The notes: generated by a model not told the origin, from the letters alone. A stretch of DNA of 64,000 nt from Dipetalonema caudispina (GCA_013365325.1 JABVXV010000014.1:474798-538797); one strand, 5' to 3'. Positions 52,841 to 64,000 are shown, numbered from the stretch's first letter. A program made the numbers and translations.

Positions 52841-54317
52841 CGTTTGTTATGCTAACATTCCATTTGACAAAAACACTTTTGGAAAAAATCTATCATAGAA
52901 TGACCTGAAATAAACAGCAAAATATCATTGTTTAATTCCTATTCTCACTTAAAAGGCATTGTACAACCTATGTTCATGTTCAAAAACTACTCAATTCAGT
53001 GAATTGAAACATTGGAAATTACAACTTCTGTGGGTTACATCGTTAGAAAATACAGTTTATTCCCAATATTAGGAGAATATTAACATAATATTAGTTAGTA
53101 AATGACAAATGTACTCGAATTCATTTCATACATATCTTTGTAAGAAACTATTTCTAGGATCAAATTTCCTTATTTTTGTTACATTAACAATAAGTTCAAT
53201 GTACATATTATGTAGTGTTAATAGAACTTCCCCGAGTGTAACAATATATCGGAATGTTATTTTTCGCATGAATGGATCTCAGAGACTATAATATTACAAT
53301 ATTTCTAGTCATACAACTATTCCAAAGTTCGCTAACCCAAGCTAAAGTCAACCACTTTAATTAACACTATCAGGAGAAGACAGTGTTACTATTTCGCTTT
53401 CCGGTGTCTAAATATGAATCTATTGCAGCAGATCGTGGAATATTTTCGAGATTTGTTCAGTATCATCGTGTGGAATTTGTTCAGTATCATCGTATGGATA
53501 GATTTAATCTCAAACATAACATTATTCTTGTAGGTTAGAGTTATTTATAGATAGTAGACATTGTGGGAACTTACTTTAATACATTATGACATTTATTAAA
53601 TTATAATGTAACTTGACAAATATTATAGATATGATACAATACTGGAAGTAATAAAGTATCAAACAAAATATTGGAATGACTGAATAATTGAGAACAACAA
53701 GAAAGATCATCAAATGAGATTACCGAACAGAGATTAATAAAATAAGCACTACTTTGCCTTTTTCGTGCAAATAACAAATAACAGAAATATACATAAATTC
53801 ATGGACATTATAAAAGGTAGAACTTTATCATAGGCACACGAAAATTAAACAACATTTGAATATAATCTTATACTACCAAATCAGTCAGATTAAAATGTTA
53901 TGTTATTGTTTCCTATTCACAAAACATTTGAGTGAGGGAATATTACTAGTTATAAGGAACAAGACTGGACAGTGATATATTAAATTGCTATTTTAGTCAT
54001 TTCTTTGCATACGAAACTAGCACAGACACAAACGAAATAATAATGTACAGAACTGTAAAAAGAGGAGAAATTCAAAATTTTTTGATTGTCAATGTTTCAT
54101 TTCCACTTCACTACTGCTACCTTTCAAAACTCATAATGTTTACACGATCTAACCATACAAATTGCTGTACTCATGTGAAACCATGATGAAAAACCATGTG
54201 GAAACTGTATTGGAAATATATCAGACGCCAAAACACAACGCTGTCATTCTGAATAAAACAGTGCAGAATAGTGCCAAACATTGCAATAAAATTTCAGATC
54301 AGCATATACAAAAATAC
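52841..54317. other. Intergenic between ced-3 3' end and mrpl-17 5' end
   Basis: About 1.5 kb, AT-rich, holding the ced-3 3' UTR and the mrpl-17 promoter. A 24-base motif containing TTTGTTCAGTATCATCG occurs twice in tandem near 53452-53500. No exon was seen. Confidence 0.45.
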
Positions 54318-57271
54318 TTAGAACGGTTTAGTTGTTCCTGGAAAGAAGTAGAAAGCTTTGCGCAGCCTGGAGGAATGGTCAGGGATCTGTTTGAAGGAAC
54401 CGCTGGAACTTTCGAAGGCATCAGCTACCTGTTTATTCACCTGCAAAGTACCTCAATAACACGACGTAAACATAAGTAAATTAAATAGCTAAGATCAACA
54501 TCTCACCAACTAACCAATGTCAACATCGACAAAATGTCAGTGGATTTTGCATACTTGGCGAACACTTCACAAATGCTTTGTATGAACCAGCTGCCTTTCA
54601 TGGAATTGCGCCATGAAACATATCCAGGAGTAGTTGCATAAGATACTAGTATGTCGGCTTCTGTCGGTGATCTATAATTCAAAGGTTATTTTACCTAGCA
54701 TTTACAGGACAATCACGAATTTTTCCCCCAAACAATAACATTACTTTGTCTTTTGCTCCATTGGTAAACAGTTCTTAGGCTGAGAAGTGGTGCAAGTAAA
54801 CCAACGATCAAAATATCCATCTGATCCATCGAATCCTGTGCCAAATCCACGATCGTATTGCTCTGTAAAGGAGTTATATATATATATATTATATACATAT
54901 CGCGCTAACGACCAAATTCTACCATAATTTGAAATGGAACTCACGTCCTCTGCAGGCTTGCAGGAAGAAGAGTTTCGGCTTATGGGCTAGAGTCGGACAG
55001 TTTCGTGCATTTAGGGAGGAAACAAACTCTAATACCGATATGGCGATATCATCTGTCCCATACAGTTCACCATGCTCACCATGTGTCAATACGCAAACGA
55101 CACAAGAATCCAAGTGTTTATGTTCCGGGCGTTTGGAGAAATCTCGAATAGCAATAAGCATCTCCTTTAAACAATGAAGATGAATCTTTTACAAGAAAAA
55201 TGAAATATATAACTCGGTATCAGATTACTTATCCGGCACCTGGACAGTTTGGCGATTTTTCAAGTATACATTTTTCAAAATCTCTTGAGAGTGAAAAATA
55301 TTACTTTTGCACACAAATTTCGGTAAACCAAAACTGTATAATTAAGCTGCCGAAAAAGATTGTTCAGATTAATTTCGTCAACGTCGGTGCCGATTCTTTC
55401 CGGCATATCAAGGAAATAACGGTTGTTGATAATTAGCGCCATTCCACGGGGTGATGAGAAATTTGGATACATCTAAAAGCAAAGGTATTGAAAAACTGCA
55501 TATAGTAAGAACTATAAGAATTTAGTTACAATAAAATATCTTTTACTTCCTCATTGATTTACTTTAATTTTACATTGGCAGTGCACATTTTCTAAATGTT
55601 CCACCCACTGTTGTACAAAGAAAAGGAAAAGATACAAAAAAAGTCCTGCCTGATACCCTAAAATATATGCAAGGGTAGATAAAATGTAAACTCAGACTTT
55701 GCCTCTCTAATTACAATTATATAAAATATGACATACTTTATTAATCTACAGTTTCAGTGACATACTGAAAATATTCTTAAAAATTATAGGAACTTTTCTT
55801 GCGGATCGCTTCAGCTACTCACCAAATCAGCATCAAAAGAAGAGAGATCTGCAGGACCATCAATGAAGTCCACCACCAAGTCGTGGAGTATACCAGCAGG
55901 CTCACGCACTTTAATTAAAATAGATCTTTAAAGCAAATGTTTTGATAAAATGTTCATTCTGAATTTGTTGTAACTTAACAGTTTCTATTCAGATCAAATA
56001 ACTTACTTTTTACACAGTCATAAGATCTATAGTACGAACAGTTCCTTTGAATCGCTGCGGCCGTTGGACAAGCAGTGCTTTGGCAATTTTCATCAGCGGA
56101 TGGGCTACCGTGCAAAACTGACCTCAAAACCAATGGAAGAAAATGAAGTTCCAATTTGAATGCTAACAAGAAATAAAAAAAAAAAAAAAAACAAATAAAG
56201 CCTTCAGTAACCGACAGAGACTTCTATATATAAAAAGGGTAAATACATCGTGAAAGATGTTTGACGTTATCAAAAAATGCACTTCAAGATTATCAGTACG
56301 TTTATGAGAGATGAGAAAGTGTGATGATGAACACTCCGCTTTATTATTTGTTTGATAACTACTAAAAAATTACGTATAAAGCCTTTTTTCTTGACTTCAG
56401 TGGACAAAAACATTAGTGACGGGAAGAAAAACATACTTCACCATATATTTTAAAGAAGTGTTAAATTTCACAAAAAATGGTGGGAATAATGCTTAATTCA
56501 GTTTGTTCCCTCAGCATGTGCATCAATCTCACAAACAGCGACACATCAGCACAGTTGACAACTTGAACAGTAATATACACATTTATCTCATATTTTGAAG
56601 AAGAATTAAATTTCATTAGTCGGATAAAGTAATGTAAAATTTGCTACCTATATTCAATTTCTCGCCCAAATTTGTCCTTGTCCTCATTGCTTAATCCACT
56701 TTCCATCAATTGAGCCAAATATCTAAATTTTAGTTCCGCATCATTCTTTTTTTCCACAACAATTACAATACTGAATATAACAAACTAAAATAGAAGACAA
56801 ACTTTTTTGAGTTGAAACTATGGTCTCAAAGTTTTCCAAAAAATTTGCAGCCCCACTAATATACCAAACGCCTGTTAACGCGTAAGAGGGATTTTTTCTT
56901 ACCTTTGATTCGTCTTTAATAGTGATTGATAAAATAGAGAGAAAGCTGTATTTCCGCGCATCTTTAGCTGTCGTATGAACTGGTATCGTTGCATAGTCGC
57001 GGTGGGCTCACCCTACAATCAGTAAAAGGATTACAAAAATAAAAAGAATCTCAATATTTCATGGAAAATTCCCACTATTTTTTTCAGAATTCAAACATAG
57101 CATGTAATGTGTCATAGTAACCTTGATGATATCAACGATATGCTCATTGAAAACACTGTTCGCAAGAAGGAAAAGCATCACGTCATCTAACTGCAAGTTT
57201 TGTGTCCACGTATTCAAATGTTTGTCCAGCAGTCGGCGACGTTCCGCAGTCATGGCAGTATCTTCCATCAC
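54318..57271 (-). CDS. ced-3: CED-3-type apoptotic caspase with N-terminal CARD
   Basis: Cysteine protease that executes apoptosis after activation by the CED-4 apoptosome. Exons are 57122-57271, 56903-57012, 56648-56770, 56007-56122, 55823-55908, 55305-55472, 54945-55164, 54745-54862, 54515-54671 and 54318-54440, giving about 456 aa. A CARD spans roughly residues 5-90 (RRRLLDKHLNTWTQNLQLDD, MRGNTAFSLFYQSLLKTNQ). The p20 subunit starts near MYPNFSSPRGMALIINNRYF. It has the catalytic His in LTHGEHGELYG and the active-site Cys in QACRGQ, joined across an intron. The p10 part contains ADILVSYATTPGYVSWRNS and GSWFIQSICEVF. The CARD-p20 linker lacks the long Ser/Arg-rich stretch of C. elegans CED-3 but has a Cys-rich segment (56007-56122). 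The acceptor of that exon is uncertain. Confidence 0.92.
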
Positions 57272-58733
57272 TTCAATTTTTTTAAAAAATTTAATTAGAT
57301 GAACAAAAAATTCAAGGCTTCGTAAAATTACGAAGGACTAGATTAGATTTCAGATTTTCCACTAAATGTTCGGTACACTCCAGAAAGCATTCGGATGGAA
57401 TTTCTAGAATGAATATTTATACTGATACTGAACAGGTAAGTAACTAAAATACATGACCACCTTCATTCCACACCTGTTCCGTCCATCTTTCTGTGATCCA
57501 AATTTTTTATACAAACAATTTCATTTTACTTTTCTCTTTATATTCGAAATTATCAATTCCATTCTTATTCAAAAGATGTCAGCGAATTGTCGGACTGTTG
57601 TGGTACTTCCCAATTATGCAATAAAACATATGATGATTCTATTGAGTATCATGAAATAATGGGAAGTATTGGCAAAGCTTCATGCAACCTATCACCTTTC
57701 ATCATCTACTCAACAAATAAAAATAGAACAAAGGAACAGATGGAATATGAACGTATCTCCAATTAAGCAATAGAGCCTCTCTCGTATCGTGCACTGTCCA
57801 CCACCATCGATCAAACAGTGACAATGAGCCATGATCGGGTCACTCATCGAATTCATTAGAAATGAAAGAGAGGAGAGGACGAAGACATCTTTCTCTCGAC
57901 TATCTCTTCATCCTCTCACCACAAAAGGGCTAACAACAAATATGGAAATGAATGGTACAATAGATCGCTTCTATCAATGAATAAATTTCAGGTTTAATCA
58001 GTAAAATAAAGAAAATGATATTTAATGTTGATTCGAACGATTGTAATAAGATACGATACAGTTCGCAAAATGATAATTCCCACAACTGATACTGTTAAAC
58101 TATTGAATAGTTCATGTTTGCTATGACATATGCATAACTTTTAGCATCAATTTATACGCTTCTATGCAAATAATACTCAATCTTTCTCAAATCCTAAAAA
58201 GAAAAAAAAAAACTACTAATTGAATAATAGAAGAAATATTGCGGTAAAACAATGATTCCAATTTGAAGAATATAACTATTAGTAAATCTGAAATCATAGA
58301 ACTTACAAGAAGAGTAGATAGGAACAATAACATCTGAAATATTCGGAGAGTATGTGAGAAGAAGTTCGATAATGAAATCATAATTAAGTGTAACATAGGA
58401 TGAGTCATCCATTAATAGTACATACCATAGTAAATGGCATTCAGTCAGCCAATCTCTTCATCACTTCTATCCCTAACTTCTGTAACTTTCGCAATGTAAT
58501 ACAGTGATGAGGTGGAAAAGAAGATTGATAAGAATGATAATGAATGTTTATGTCATTTTTATAGTATTTATTCAATTCTAACTCATTTATATCTTATGAA
58601 TATGTAAAAGTTAACATTTTTCTCTTTTTTTTAAAAAAAAAAGTTTAAAAGTTAACGTGAAAATTAACATTTCCTACCATTAATAATACGTCATTGAATT
58701 AATTGGAAGATTTGATTAAAATGAATGAAATGA

Positions 58734-58776
58734 ATTGCATAAATTGCATGCATGCATGCGGTGCAATTTATGCAAT
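58734..58776. repeat. Perfect 15-bp hairpin with 13-base loop
   Basis: ATTGCATAAATTGCA (58734-58748) and its exact reverse complement (58762-58776) flank a loop of alternating TGCA. The alternating purine-pyrimidine loop is itself palindromic, so a cruciform is plausible. Confidence 0.9.
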
Positions 58777-58982
58777 CACTGCATTAAACTCAATTAAACA
58801 ACAATTTACATTAACTAATAATGAATGATACCACAATTCATCCAAAATAGCAATTCGAAATTTCGCGCGACAGCCTGCAAGCATTCTCTGTGTTGCAGCT
58901 TAGGTACCATAGTGAGGAGGGTTGCCAAAAATGTTGAGGTAAGTAGGGTTACGTTCCACGTTACTGCTACTGTGCAAGGTAT

Positions 58983-59220
58983 GTGTAGCCTAGATATTTT
59001 GTTATACGAGATACGTGCAGCCTAGATACTTTGTTATACGAGATACGTGCAGCGTAGATATTTTGTTGTATGAGATACGTGCAGCCTAGATATTTTGTTA
59101 TACGAGATACGTGCAGCCTAGATATTTTGTTATACGAGATACGTGAAGCCAAGACATTTTACTATACGAAATACGTACAGCCTAGATATCTTGCTACATG
59201 AGAGACGTGTAGCCTAGATG
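58983..59220. repeat. Minisatellite, about 8 copies of a 32-bp unit
   Basis: GTGCAGCCTAGATATTTTG-type units begin at 58983, 59015, 59047, 59079, 59111, 59143, 59175 and 59207, an exact 32-base period with point changes that increase towards the right end. The period is not a multiple of three, so reading frames rotate; a minus-strand open stretch here is probably a by-product of the repeat. Confidence 0.97.
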
Positions 59221-59604
59221 GAAATCATTAATACGGGAAACGTTAGATGACACCACTCTTGAATGATTTATAGTGTTCTATGAGTTATCTACCTCGAGAT
59301 TTGCATTCGTTATTTCTGATTATTCACTTTACATACATTTCTTTTTTAATTTGAAATTAAATCTTTTTGAAATAAAGAAAAAAGATGCTGCAAAAACGTT
59401 TTTTCTTTTTTTCTATCCACGAGATAAGATGTTCTCAGTAGCAATTGGACAAAGTAAGAGAAAACAACCCAAAGAAGGCATACTTGGATTAGAATGTGAT
59501 AACGTATTCAGCATGTAAACTATTTTCCCTTTCTTCTTTCTCGTAATTAGATATATAGGAAAAAAAGAAATCTAATTAATCTGTAAATATTCACAAAATT
59601 TACG

Positions 59605-59658
59605 AGAATATTCTACGAAGAGAATATTCTGCGCAAAATCTGATTTAAAGAATATTCT
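59605..59658. promoter_or_regulatory. Candidate heat-shock element cluster (3 x AGAATATTCT)
   Basis: The palindrome AGAATATTCT, a perfect AGAAnnTTCT heat-shock factor unit, occurs at 59605-59614, 59621-59630 and 59649-59658, about 150-200 bases upstream of the emg-1 ATG. Function is inferred from the motif alone. Confidence 0.45.
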
Positions 59659-59804
59659 CTGCTGGAGGATGAATAACTCCATTCTCTCTATCATAAAAGT
59701 TGCTGACTAAAGCATTCCATCGTTTGTAGCGTTTGTGTGAGTGCTTATATATACTTGTAGAATTAGTTCATGTAGTAAATGATCCTTTTTTCTGTACCTA
59801 ATAG

Positions 59805-61690
59805 ATGCCTGAAGTACCAGCAGCCAAACGTATCAAAAAGAATGATGAAGAAGTTGATCCGGATAAGAAAAAACGGCTTATCGTTATCATCGAGAAATGC
59901 TCGTTGGAGAGTGCAAAGGTTACGTATTTTCAACAGCTATAAATATATATTACTCTATCCTTCCAACGAAATCATTAGAATAAATCACCAATCAAGTTTA
60001 AATTGACTGCTACTCATGGAAGATAGCATTATGTTCTTTTATCTGTTTCTAACCCTAAAGATTTGAGTTTTCCAAGAAGAAGGAGCTTTTCCGATTATTA
60101 GAGTTGGATTAGTTAGTTTCATTAGTGGCAAGGCATTTATTGGAACTAGATCGTTTTCATGTTTTAATATTTGTTGACCCGACTCACATTTTTGCAGGTA
60201 GGCAAAGATTATGTGATTCTCTCTAGTGACAGACATGCCAACTTCATTCGAAATCAGAAAAAAGATCCGGCTGATTTTCGACCAGATATTTTACATCAGG
60301 TAAATATTCCATTTAATTTTAAAAGTAGGCTTTTCTTATGTTTTCTTCTATACTTCAGATGTTGAACGAATTTTGCTTATTCATCTACTTCTCCTAAATC
60401 TTTTGTTTATATATATCATAATGTCTGTTAATAACTCAAAATCTGACCAAAGCACGGCGCACTTTTTTACTTGGCACTTTTAAGCACTTTATGTGGTTAT
60501 AAATGTATCCTTCTAGATTTCTAAACCTATTATACTGAAGTGTTAAAGATTTAGAACCAGGAATTAAATCATCAAAAAACAGTATAGAGCTGACAACGTG
60601 TAACAGTTAAGAACTCTTATCTGTAGCTCTGTTGGTCAATTGCAGTTGCTGTTTTACGTATCGAATGTTTAGTTCAGGACACTTACATGTCTAAAATACT
60701 TATCACAATGTCTAATTTACTGCTTGCAGTGTCTTCTGATGCTTCTTGATAGTCCGTTAAATCGAGCAGATTTATTGCAAATTTATATACATACTGCCAA
60801 TAACATACTAATCGAAGTGAATCCTCAGATTCGTATTCCAAGGACATTCGATCGATTTTGTGGTTTGATGGGTACATTTTACGTATTTTCATTGTCAGTT
60901 TATCATACGTGTTGTATCTTATGTAATGTTTTGTTGCTATCCTTTTTTGGATGGAATACGAGTACGATTATAATTGGTTTCTTGAGATTGAATTGCTTTT
61001 TTTCTTCGTAATTAATTTAACGCGCTTGGAATCAATATTTATTTATTGTTTTCTCGTCGATTAATTTATCAATTGGGCACTAATTATAATTCAGTGTGTT
61101 TAGCATCATTATTGAAGTACCGAATAGTTTTGACGTTGTTTGATTTTAGTACAGTTACTGCATAAATTATCGATACGTGCAGCTGACAGTTCAGTGAAAC
61201 TGTTGAAAGTGATTAGGAATCCAGTAAGCGTCCATCTGCCGATTGGTTGTCGGAGAGTACTGACATCATATCAAGCATCAGAATACATCAATTGTAGACA
61301 GTTTGCCGAAAGTGTTGGTAATAAGCCCATTGCGGTCGTTATTGGTGGGTTTGCGAAAGGAAAGGTGAGTAAATTTGTCATCTTATTCTCTTTGGGTGCA
61401 ATATTTCCTAGTCGAGATCAGAATCAAGATATTGTCTGATATCTTTCTTCTTGTCATCCGTTATTGTAAACTACTGCAAGTTTTTAATGAAGCAGTTTAT
61501 ATTAAAAAGAATTTATTTTGCATAAAATGGTCCGTTCATCTAACATTCAGAGTACTGCTTATAGGCTACTGTGGATTATACCGACGAAGAAGTGAAACTA
61601 AGCAATTTTCCGTTGAGCGCTGCGTTGACGTGTTCTAAATTGACATCTAGTTTCGAAGAAGTGTGGAAAGTTGAAGAAGAGAACCAATAA
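59805..61690 (+). CDS. emg-1: EMG1/NEP1 18S rRNA pseudouridine N1-methyltransferase
   Basis: SPOUT-class methyltransferase that modifies a pseudouridine of 18S rRNA and is needed for small-subunit assembly in the nucleolus. Exons are 59805-59918, 60198-60299, 60730-60871, 61150-61364 and 61565-61690; 232 aa, phases closed. After a lysine-rich N-terminus come [32 protein letters not shown] and [20 protein letters not shown]. The RNA-contact block follows: [36 protein letters not shown]. Next is the SAM-binding part ([13 protein letters not shown] and [19 protein letters not shown]). The ATG follows an AATAG acceptor directly, fitting trans-splicing. A retroelement lies in the opposite orientation about 165 bases past the stop. 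Confidence 0.96.
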
Positions 61691-61856
61691 TAAGTCAATA
61701 TTGACAAATAACTTTACTAAATATCGTATGTTGATTTGTTTTTTCAGGAAATTCCCATTCATCCATTTTCGGTTTTGATTTGTGAAAATTGCAGCTGATA
61801 TAAGTCTGGAGTTTTCTGATTCCTCTTTAGATTTGAGATTGATGATTTTCATGTCT

Positions 61857-63036
61857 TCACTTAGTCTTTTGGAGAGCTAATGGATTCTGATCCACAGAGT
61901 TTGGTGTAATAGTGAAGTCTGGCCTTGAATTTGCCTTTTTTGCAAGAAATTTCTTTCGAAATCGGTAGATAAGAGTATTGTGAACTTTTTCTTTGGGATT
62001 TGTTGAGGAAAATTTGATACAAACATTGGATAATTCCATAATCATATGATATTGAAATAAACACCTTGCAATTTCATAACCATTTGATAAGGAAATTATT
62101 AAATATTTAAAATTTGGAAGAAAAATTAGTAATATTAATAGTATTAAGATATCTAAAATTTTGTTGTATGAATTAAAATTTGAATTAATTTCGGGTTTCC
62201 GACACTCCCGACTGGAAAATTTAAGTATACAGGGGGGAAGAATTTGAGGTTTATAGTGAAAGATGACTTGTTTTTCATCTTTAATTACAATGGGAGTTTG
62301 TGGTATTTCCGTAGGAATAGTGGTAAATTTTCTTTGATCTGAAGATTTAATACATAGAAGAGATTTGATTAAATCGAATTTCACTTTTATAGCAATAACT
62401 ACGATAGATATCACAAAAATACGTATGCTAATTGTGATTAACTTCCAATGTGTGGAAATTTTCGTAAGTTCTTGTATCTTTACTGAATTCATCTACCAGT
62501 TGTTCGAGTAATTCCTCTCCTTGTTGGCCAATTTCTTCCCATATAAATCCTGTCCTTTGTCGTCGAGGTACTGGATTAATCATTTCTTGATTGTGGGCCA
62601 GTATTTGCAATTCTGCATTAATTCTTTCAGTCTCGAGTTTGTTTAATATCCCTCCTTTAAATTCAATTATTCTCGAGTTAAATTTTTCAGGTTTACAGGG
62701 AGCGAGTAATAAATTTCCATCGATTCGTTTGGCTATTATATCATTTCTTTGTAGTAATAATCTTGCAGTTAGTGTAGGATTATGATGTGATAGCCATTCG
62801 ATTAATAATAACAAATTATTTCGATTTTGACAGCTTCTTTGATATGCTTCTCGAAGTTGTTGTCTAAATTCTTGTTGTAAGGTGTCGAAAACGTATTGAA
62901 ATTTAGCATTTTCTGGATCATCCATTTCTCCGGGATCAGCTTGTACCATAATTAGCTGATTTCTTGGAATAATGCTCTCATTTAGATTTCCTTTGATGTG
63001 TTCAATCGTCCTTATCATCTCCTCTGTTGAAATCAA
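61857..63036 (-). pseudogene. Env-like downstream region split over two further frames
   Basis: Two overlapping open stretches, 62428-63036 and 61857-62492, continue the env-like region in different frames from each other and from the part at 63002-63940. The first is charged and helical-looking. The second has a hydrophobic segment (ITISIRIFVISIVVIAI, about 62390-62445) resembling a transmembrane anchor followed by a polar tail. The breaks fall near 63002-63036 and 62428-62492, consistent with small insertions or deletions that inactivate the reading frame, unless sequencing errors or introns explain them. Confidence 0.55.
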
Positions 63037-64000
63037 TAATAATATCTCCTTGCATTAGATGTGGATCAGCGAATCCACAATTAGTCGTAGTGATGGTTTC
63101 GTTATTAAATATAAGGGAGGTTTGCAGTTCTTCTATTATGAGGTGATTATGATATCGCAAGGCATTGAATTTTCCGATTCTTCTATATAGACAATGTTTG
63201 GTTGCCTCTGTTCCATTCCACAAAACGATGCCGGTATTCGTCATACATTTTCCTCTTTGAATAGTACAATTCTCTGTGTTGTCAATATCAGAGATCGGCT
63301 TTCTCCCATCGTATAGAAATATTTCTCCTTTCATTAGTAAAAAGTTAGTAGTCGATTGACATCTGACTCCTAACCATCCATAAGAATATTGTACATTGTT
63401 GTTAGTCATCCACTTATTAGGAGAAATTTGATTTAGCGCAATTCCATTTAAGTCCCTTTGTTCATCCAAAGTTCTACAGAATTGCGTAGATGTTGCCAAA
63501 GAAATAGTTTGATCCGATACCACAGATAACGATATCCTTAGAAATGCTTTGGTACATACTGTTCTGGTAATATTACTACATTTTATGGCTGGTATACGTA
63601 TATGAGTCCTCGAATACACTGTTACTTTAGTTACAGTGGTATTCTGCTCCGTTATTTCTTTACAGTTCCATTTTTCGGGGAGATTAAATGGTATTCCCGT
63701 TATCCATTTGCAGTTTTCACTTGTTATGACTGGTATTAATGCTACAAATAACATTGCCAGAAATAACAAGTTGTGTTTCATGGAAGCTGACTTACTTCTT
63801 AATTTTGGAGAATTTGATTCCTTTTGCGATTGTTGTTTTTTCGTAGCGCTTCGAGTTCGTCTTGCTGTGGGTTCTTCTATTTCTGCTTGTTTGATAAGCG
63901 TTGGTTCAGGATTTGCTTCGATTTCTTGTTTGATTTCCAAAGGATATAACAGATTTAGAGGTCGATTTAGAGATCTTCCATTCGGTAGCTCTATTAAGGC
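63002..64000 (-). pseudogene. Pol C-terminus continuous with env-like surface region
   Basis: One open frame enters from beyond 64000 with the pol tail. It continues through a charged, basic linker (ARRTRSATKKQQ) into a hydrophobic signal-like segment (LLFLAMLFVALIPVITS, about 63730-63780). A Cys-rich ectodomain-like stretch follows, with several NxT/NxS sequons. It stops at 63002. A Met just before the hydrophobic segment could be a separate env start after splicing. In many retroelements env is expressed from a spliced RNA; here it is physically in frame with pol. The function of the encoded protein cannot be judged. Confidence 0.6.

Larger units (their letters stand above)
57272..59804. 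promoter_or_regulatory. Divergent intergenic region ced-3 / emg-1
   Basis: About 2.5 kb between two divergent starts, so it should contain both promoters. It includes a perfect 15-bp hairpin, an eight-copy 32-bp minisatellite and three heat-shock-element-like palindromes. No convincing exon was found. Confidence 0.5.
61691..64000 (-). mobile_element. BEL/Pao-type LTR retroelement, 3' portion (pol end and env-like region), decayed and truncated by the window
   Basis: The right edge encodes on the minus strand the typical end of a BEL/Pao pol polyprotein (LPNGRSLNRPLNLLYPLE). It is followed in the same frame by a basic linker and an envelope-like region. No long terminal repeat is recognisable between the last env-like stop (about 61857) and the emg-1 stop (61690), so the 3' LTR is missing, very short or unrecognised. 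gag, protease and most of pol would lie beyond 64000. The BEL/Pao assignment rests on the pol tail only. Confidence 0.65.

Noticed and set aside
58967..59152. Minus-strand 61-codon frame across the 32-bp minisatellite
   Set aside because: The frame stays open because the repeat unit lacks stop codons in the three rotated frames; there is no start context or splice support.
59273..59518. 81-codon plus-strand frame upstream of emg-1
   Set aside because: Composition is dominated by TTT/AAA codons, with no acceptor or homology and no link in phase to emg-1 exon 1.
61694..61705. Perfect 12-base palindrome GTCAATATTGAC just after the emg-1 stop
   Set aside because: Considered as an insertion target or terminator, but a 12-base AT-rich palindrome is expected by chance and nothing nearby supports either role.

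Overview
The window looks like nuclear DNA of a parasitic nematode, probably a spirurid/filarial (clade III) worm. It is very AT-rich, has many short GT-AG introns, and several start codons sit 0-11 bases behind a pyrimidine-rich AG, as expected for spliced-leader trans-splicing. Gene content is nematode-like: a CARD-containing CED-3-type caspase, a single-Ig secreted protein of the OIG-4 type, CDC-42 and Integrator subunits. No rRNA, tRNA or CRISPR was recognised. Species was not determined.

Layout. 0.4-1.5 kb: a possible two-exon small membrane protein (-). 2.0-2.7 kb: rpl-36.A (+). 3.3-8.2 kb: FHA/BRCT/MRE11-binding nibrin (NBS1)-like gene (+). 10.3-12.6 kb: unrecognised type II membrane coiled-coil protein (+). 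16.8-19.4 kb: MIER-type ELM2-SANT corepressor (+). 23.5-29.1 kb: Integrator subunit 7 (-). 30.6-39.0 kb: complete SMC6 (-). 40.0-42.2 kb: CYRI/FAM49 (+). 43.7-45.5 kb: CDC42 (-). 47.0-48.4 kb: OIG-4-like (-), head-to-head with a small zinc-finger gene (48.4-51.2 kb, +). 51.6-52.8 kb: mitochondrial ribosomal protein L17 (-). 54.3-57.3 kb: caspase ced-3 (-). 59.8-61.7 kb: EMG1/NEP1 rRNA methyltransferase (+). 61.9-64.0 kb: 3' part of a decayed BEL/Pao-type retroelement, pol end plus env-like region (-), running off the window.

The genes are mostly independent housekeeping or signalling loci. Functional pairs are CDC42 with CYRI (Rho-GTPase/actin control) and nibrin-like with SMC6 (DNA repair), but the order does not suggest a cluster acting together. 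Exon models were built by hand from splice signals, phase continuity and remembered family motifs. For rpl-36.A, MIER, INTS7, SMC6, CYRI, CDC42, OIG-4, MRPL17, CED-3 and EMG1 all exon phases close, and the protein length is reasonable for the families whose usual length I know. Intergenic DNA is rich in homopolymers, microsatellites, two minisatellites and several perfect hairpins. Coordinates may be off by a base where I counted by eye.
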